10,198 nt of DNA, taken from positions 1-10,198 of the forward strand of contig CAJBAP010000402.1 in NCBI GenBank assembly GCA_903950295.1. Reading direction: 5' to 3'. The notes below the pieces were generated by a model. It was not told the origin of the DNA, made no database searches, and saw only the letters and a program-made list of their open reading frames with translations. Positions 8,714 through 10,198 of the stretch are shown here, in pieces. The position numbers and the translations under genes are program-made. This DNA comes from an uncultured Rhodocyclaceae bacterium. GTDB taxonomy: Bacteria; Pseudomonadota; Gammaproteobacteria; Burkholderiales; Rhodocyclaceae. Each line of letters opens with the position of its first letter. Positions within the stretch are counted from its first letter, which is position 1.

Positions 8714-9121
8714 TTACGGATTGAGGACTCCCTCGCGCAGCAGGCGATCGATCTCGGCTTCGGCCTCCACCCAGTCACCCAGTTGGCGATCGCTATTGAA
8801 GCTACGGCGCTCGGCGATGAAATACGCAGCAACTTCGATATAGAAACGACGCTGATCCGGTGATAAAGCTTTGACCTTTGCCTTGGCGGCTACGGGCTTC
8901 TTCGCGACTGCGGGCTGCTTCGCCGCAACCGGTTTTGTCGCCTTGGCAGCAACCGGCTTGGCCGCGGGCTTCACGACCTTGGCAGTGCTTTTTGCCGCTG
9001 CCGGCTTTGCCGTGGTTGCGGGCTTGGCGGCAGGTTTTGCAGCAGGCTTGGCAGCAGTTTTAGCGGCTGCCGCAGGTTTTGCTTTTGCCGGTTTGTCACC
9101 GACCTTAGTTGGTGTTGCCAT
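8714..9121 (-). CDS. Histone H1-like Lys/Ala/Pro-rich protein with a C-terminal DUF2934 domain
   Basis: A 135-residue protein in two parts. Residues 1-84 are almost entirely Ala, Lys and Pro with few other residues, arranged in imperfect KPAAK/KPVAAK repeats like the tails of bacterial H1-like DNA-binding proteins. Residues 86-130 are a compact region (RRFYIEVAAYFIAERRSF, then GDWVEAEAEIDRLL) matching the DUF2934 pattern of aromatic residues, ERR/EGR-like turn and DW-x-EAE-EI helix. The tail probably binds nucleic acid or another polyanion; the role of DUF2934 is unknown to me. The start at 9121 is backed by a strong AGAGGAGA ribosome-binding site 5 bases upstream. An FNR-type box and -10 element lie upstream. 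The gene is separated from glk by 85 bases and from glgC by 123, and may be its own transcription unit. A functional tie to glycogen is not shown. Confidence 0.85.
   Translation of the reverse strand: MATPTKVGDKPAKAKPAAAAKTAAKPAAKPAAKPATTAKPAAAKSTAKVVKPAAKPVAAKATKPVAAKQPAVAKKPVAAKAKVKALSPDQRRFYIEVAAYFIAERRSFNSDRQLGDWVEAEAEIDRLLREGVLNP
8870..9109. repeat. Imperfect repeats coding for the Ala/Lys/Pro tail
   Basis: The low-complexity stretch on the minus strand codes for residues 5-84 of the DUF2934 protein. It contains recurrent blocks such as KPAAKPAAKPA (residues 25-35) and three copies of KPVAAK within residues 55-80. Repeats are imperfect at the DNA level, with synonymous differences. Length variation between strains is likely for this kind of tail. 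Confidence 0.75.
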
Positions 9122-9126
9122 TACAG

Positions 9127-9134
9127 TCTCCTCT
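9127..9134 (-). promoter_or_regulatory. Strong ribosome-binding site of the DUF2934 gene
   Basis: AGAGGAGA on the minus strand lies 5 bases before the ATG at 9121. It is the best Shine-Dalgarno match in the window and fixes the start. It suggests high translation, as expected for an abundant nucleoid-type protein. Confidence 0.8.
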
Positions 9135-9169
9135 TTGTTGAAGGGTTAATCGTTATAGTTAAGCGAGAG

Positions 9170-9175
9170 TTTATA
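9170..9175 (-). promoter_or_regulatory. Likely -10 element of the DUF2934 gene promoter
   Basis: TATAAA on the minus strand matches sigma70 TATAAT at five of six positions. It predicts transcription starting near 9162-9163, about 41 bases upstream of the ATG. No good -35 hexamer stands at the right distance, and that region runs up to the FNR-type box, as expected for an activator-dependent promoter. A second TATA-like site (TATAAC at 9151-9156) is a weaker alternative. Confidence 0.5.
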
Positions 9176-9196
9176 CACCACGCATGTTTCAGTTTA

Positions 9197-9210
9197 TTGA
9201 CTTCGATCAA
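9197..9210. promoter_or_regulatory. FNR/Anr-type binding site
   Basis: The plus strand reads TTGAC-TTCG-ATCAA, nine of ten matches to the FNR-family consensus TTGAT-N4-ATCAA. Its centre (9203.5) is about 41 bases upstream of the start predicted from the -10 element at 9170-9175, the placement of class II FNR-activated promoters. It overlaps the last four bases of glk. The match and spacing are seen; oxygen-responsive activation of the DUF2934 gene is inferred. Confidence 0.55.
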
Positions 9211-10166
9211 TGCCCAAGCAGACGTCGCGCTAGCGCGGCGGCGCCTTGCAGGCCAATTTCGGGGTCAGTCACCACATGCACGGGCATCCGACGCGCCAGA
9301 TCGGCATGCCCGGCCTTGGCATTGAAAGCCGCGAGAAAAGTGCCATTCCTCAGCAGCGGCATAATTTTTGCGGCGATGCCGCCGGCCAGAAAAACGCCGC
9401 CGCGCGCCAGCAGCGCCAGCGCCAAGTCGCCGGCAAAGGCACCGTAGGCGGCAAGAAAAACCTCTACCGTCTGTCGCGCGCTGACATTACCGCCCAAAGC
9501 GAGATCGGTAATTTCCGCCGGATCGGCAGTTGCCCCGGTCAGCGCGTGATGGATCGCGGCGATGCCCGGCCCTGAAATCACTTGTTCGGCGGTAACACGG
9601 CCGTGCGCCGCAAGCAGTTCCGTCCAGACCCGCGCTTGCATTGCATCGGCGGGCGCAAACCCGATATGCCCGCCTTCGCCGGGCAGAATCTTGAAGCTGC
9701 CAGCCGGATCATCCAAAGGCACCAGCGTAGCCATGCCCAGCCCCGTACCCGCGCCTATCACCAGTCGCACGCCATCGGCCAGAGGTTCGCCCGTCTGCAA
9801 GGCAAGGTGCTGGTCGGCCGACAGGGTGGCGATACCGGCGGCCACGGCGACGAAATCGTTGGCAAGCGTCAGCGGCATGCCCAATTGCTGCTCCAGCAGG
9901 GCAGCATCGGCTTGCCATGGCAAGTTGGTAAAGCGCGCCTGGCGGCCGTCGTCGCTCACCGGGCCGGCGATAGCCAGGCAGGCGCCCGTGACGCCTTCAA
10001 GTTCATCTGCAGCGTCGGTACAAAACTGCCGCAGCAACGCATCGGCACCGGAAAAGTCGGCGCTGGCGAGACGGCGTGTCAGGATGAAACGCGGGGTATC
10101 GCCGTCAAATTCGGCAATGCCGAGAAGCGCCTTGGTACCGCCCAAATCCCCCGCCAGAATTTTCAT
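9207..10166 (-). CDS. glk: Glucokinase (Glk family, non-ROK)
   Basis: A 319-residue cytoplasmic enzyme that phosphorylates glucose with ATP to glucose-6-phosphate. Visible motifs: the N-terminal phosphate loop MKILAGDLGGTK (residues 1-12); TLANDFVAVAAG (100-111), with N103 and D104, where D104 corresponds to the catalytic aspartate of E. coli Glk; VIGAGTGLGMATL (136-148); LPGEGGHIGFAP (161-172), with sugar-binding E164 and H167; E194 before ISGPG (197-201); and FLAGGIAAKI (259-268). The cysteine-rich zinc motif of ROK kinases is absent, and the length fits the Glk family. The ATG at 10166 has no clear ribosome-binding site but overlaps the TGA of an upstream frame, suggesting coupling. No terminator follows glk, so transcription could continue into the next gene. 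It would supply glucose-6-phosphate to Pgi and the glycogen enzymes. Confidence 0.96.
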   Translation of the reverse strand: MKILAGDLGGTKALLGIAEFDGDTPRFILTRRLASADFSGADALLRQFCTDAADELEGVTGACLAIAGPVSDDGRQARFTNLPWQADAALLEQQLGMPLTLANDFVAVAAGIATLSADQHLALQTGEPLADGVRLVIGAGTGLGMATLVPLDDPAGSFKILPGEGGHIGFAPADAMQARVWTELLAAHGRVTAEQVISGPGIAAIHHALTGATADPAEITDLALGGNVSARQTVEVFLAAYGAFAGDLALALLARGGVFLAGGIAAKIMPLLRNGTFLAAFNAKAGHADLARRMPVHVVTDPEIGLQGAAALARRLLGH

Positions 10167-10198
10167 ACGGCAACGGGGGCGGAAATGTGCGGATGCGG
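10163..10198 (-). CDS. C-terminal end of an upstream gene overlapping glk
   Basis: On the minus strand one frame entering from the window edge gives 11 codons (PHPHISAPVAV) and then a TGA that overlaps the glk ATG as ATGA. Because glk lacks its own ribosome-binding site, a coupled upstream gene makes sense. The ending loosely recalls 6-phosphogluconolactonase C-termini (PVxVYW), a frequent neighbour of glk, but eleven residues cannot identify it. Confidence 0.4.
   Translation of the reverse strand, partial: PHPHISAPVAV

Noticed and set aside
9226..9237. 12-bp perfect palindrome CGCGCTAGCGCG near the end of glk
   Set aside because: It lies within coding sequence for an Ala/Arg-rich C-terminus in GC-rich DNA, with no T tract following. 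Most likely chance.

Overview
The window is a compact, GC-rich bacterial carbohydrate-storage locus in which every real gene lies on the minus strand. Read in the direction of transcription (high to low coordinates) it contains: the last 11 codons of an unidentified gene, glk (glucokinase), a small lysine/alanine/proline-rich protein with a DUF2934-type C-terminus, glgC (ADP-glucose pyrophosphorylase), a glycoside hydrolase family 57 (GH57) protein, glgP (alpha-glucan phosphorylase of the short TIGR02094 type), pgi (glucose-6-phosphate isomerase), and glgA (glycogen synthase), which runs off the low-coordinate edge without its C-terminus. Protein style, base composition and the mix of genes suggest a proteobacterium, most likely a betaproteobacterium of the Rhodocyclales type. 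That placement is an inference from memory of similar loci, not a search result.

The block from glgC to glgA (8590 to 1) looks like one operon. Gaps are 34, 38 and 7 bases, and pgi and glgA overlap by four bases (ATGA). glgC and glgA make ADP-glucose and polymerise it. GlgP releases glucose-1-phosphate from the polymer. The GH57 protein probably trims or rearranges alpha-glucan. Pgi links hexose phosphates to glycolysis and gluconeogenesis, and Glk feeds in free glucose. No glgB branching enzyme, glgX debranching enzyme or phosphoglucomutase is visible here, so they must be encoded elsewhere or be replaced, perhaps in part by the GH57 protein.

Three non-coding signals stand out. (1) A near-consensus FNR/Anr-type box (9197-9210) sits about 41 bases upstream of the start point predicted from a TATAAA -10 element. 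This is the geometry of a class II FNR-activated promoter, in front of the histone-H1-like DUF2934 gene. (2) A perfect 8-bp stem with a 7-base loop (1229-1251) ends at the base next to the glgA ATG and contains its weak ribosome-binding site. (3) The 123-base gap upstream of glgC contains two GC-rich inverted repeats and a good ribosome-binding site, and may be a regulatory leader. No RNA genes, insertion sequences, CRISPR arrays or phage genes were seen. Overall this is a recognisable metabolic locus rather than a new system. The points most worth a second look are the oxygen-responsive promoter, the pgi-glgA junction hairpin and the undefined role of the GH57 enzyme.
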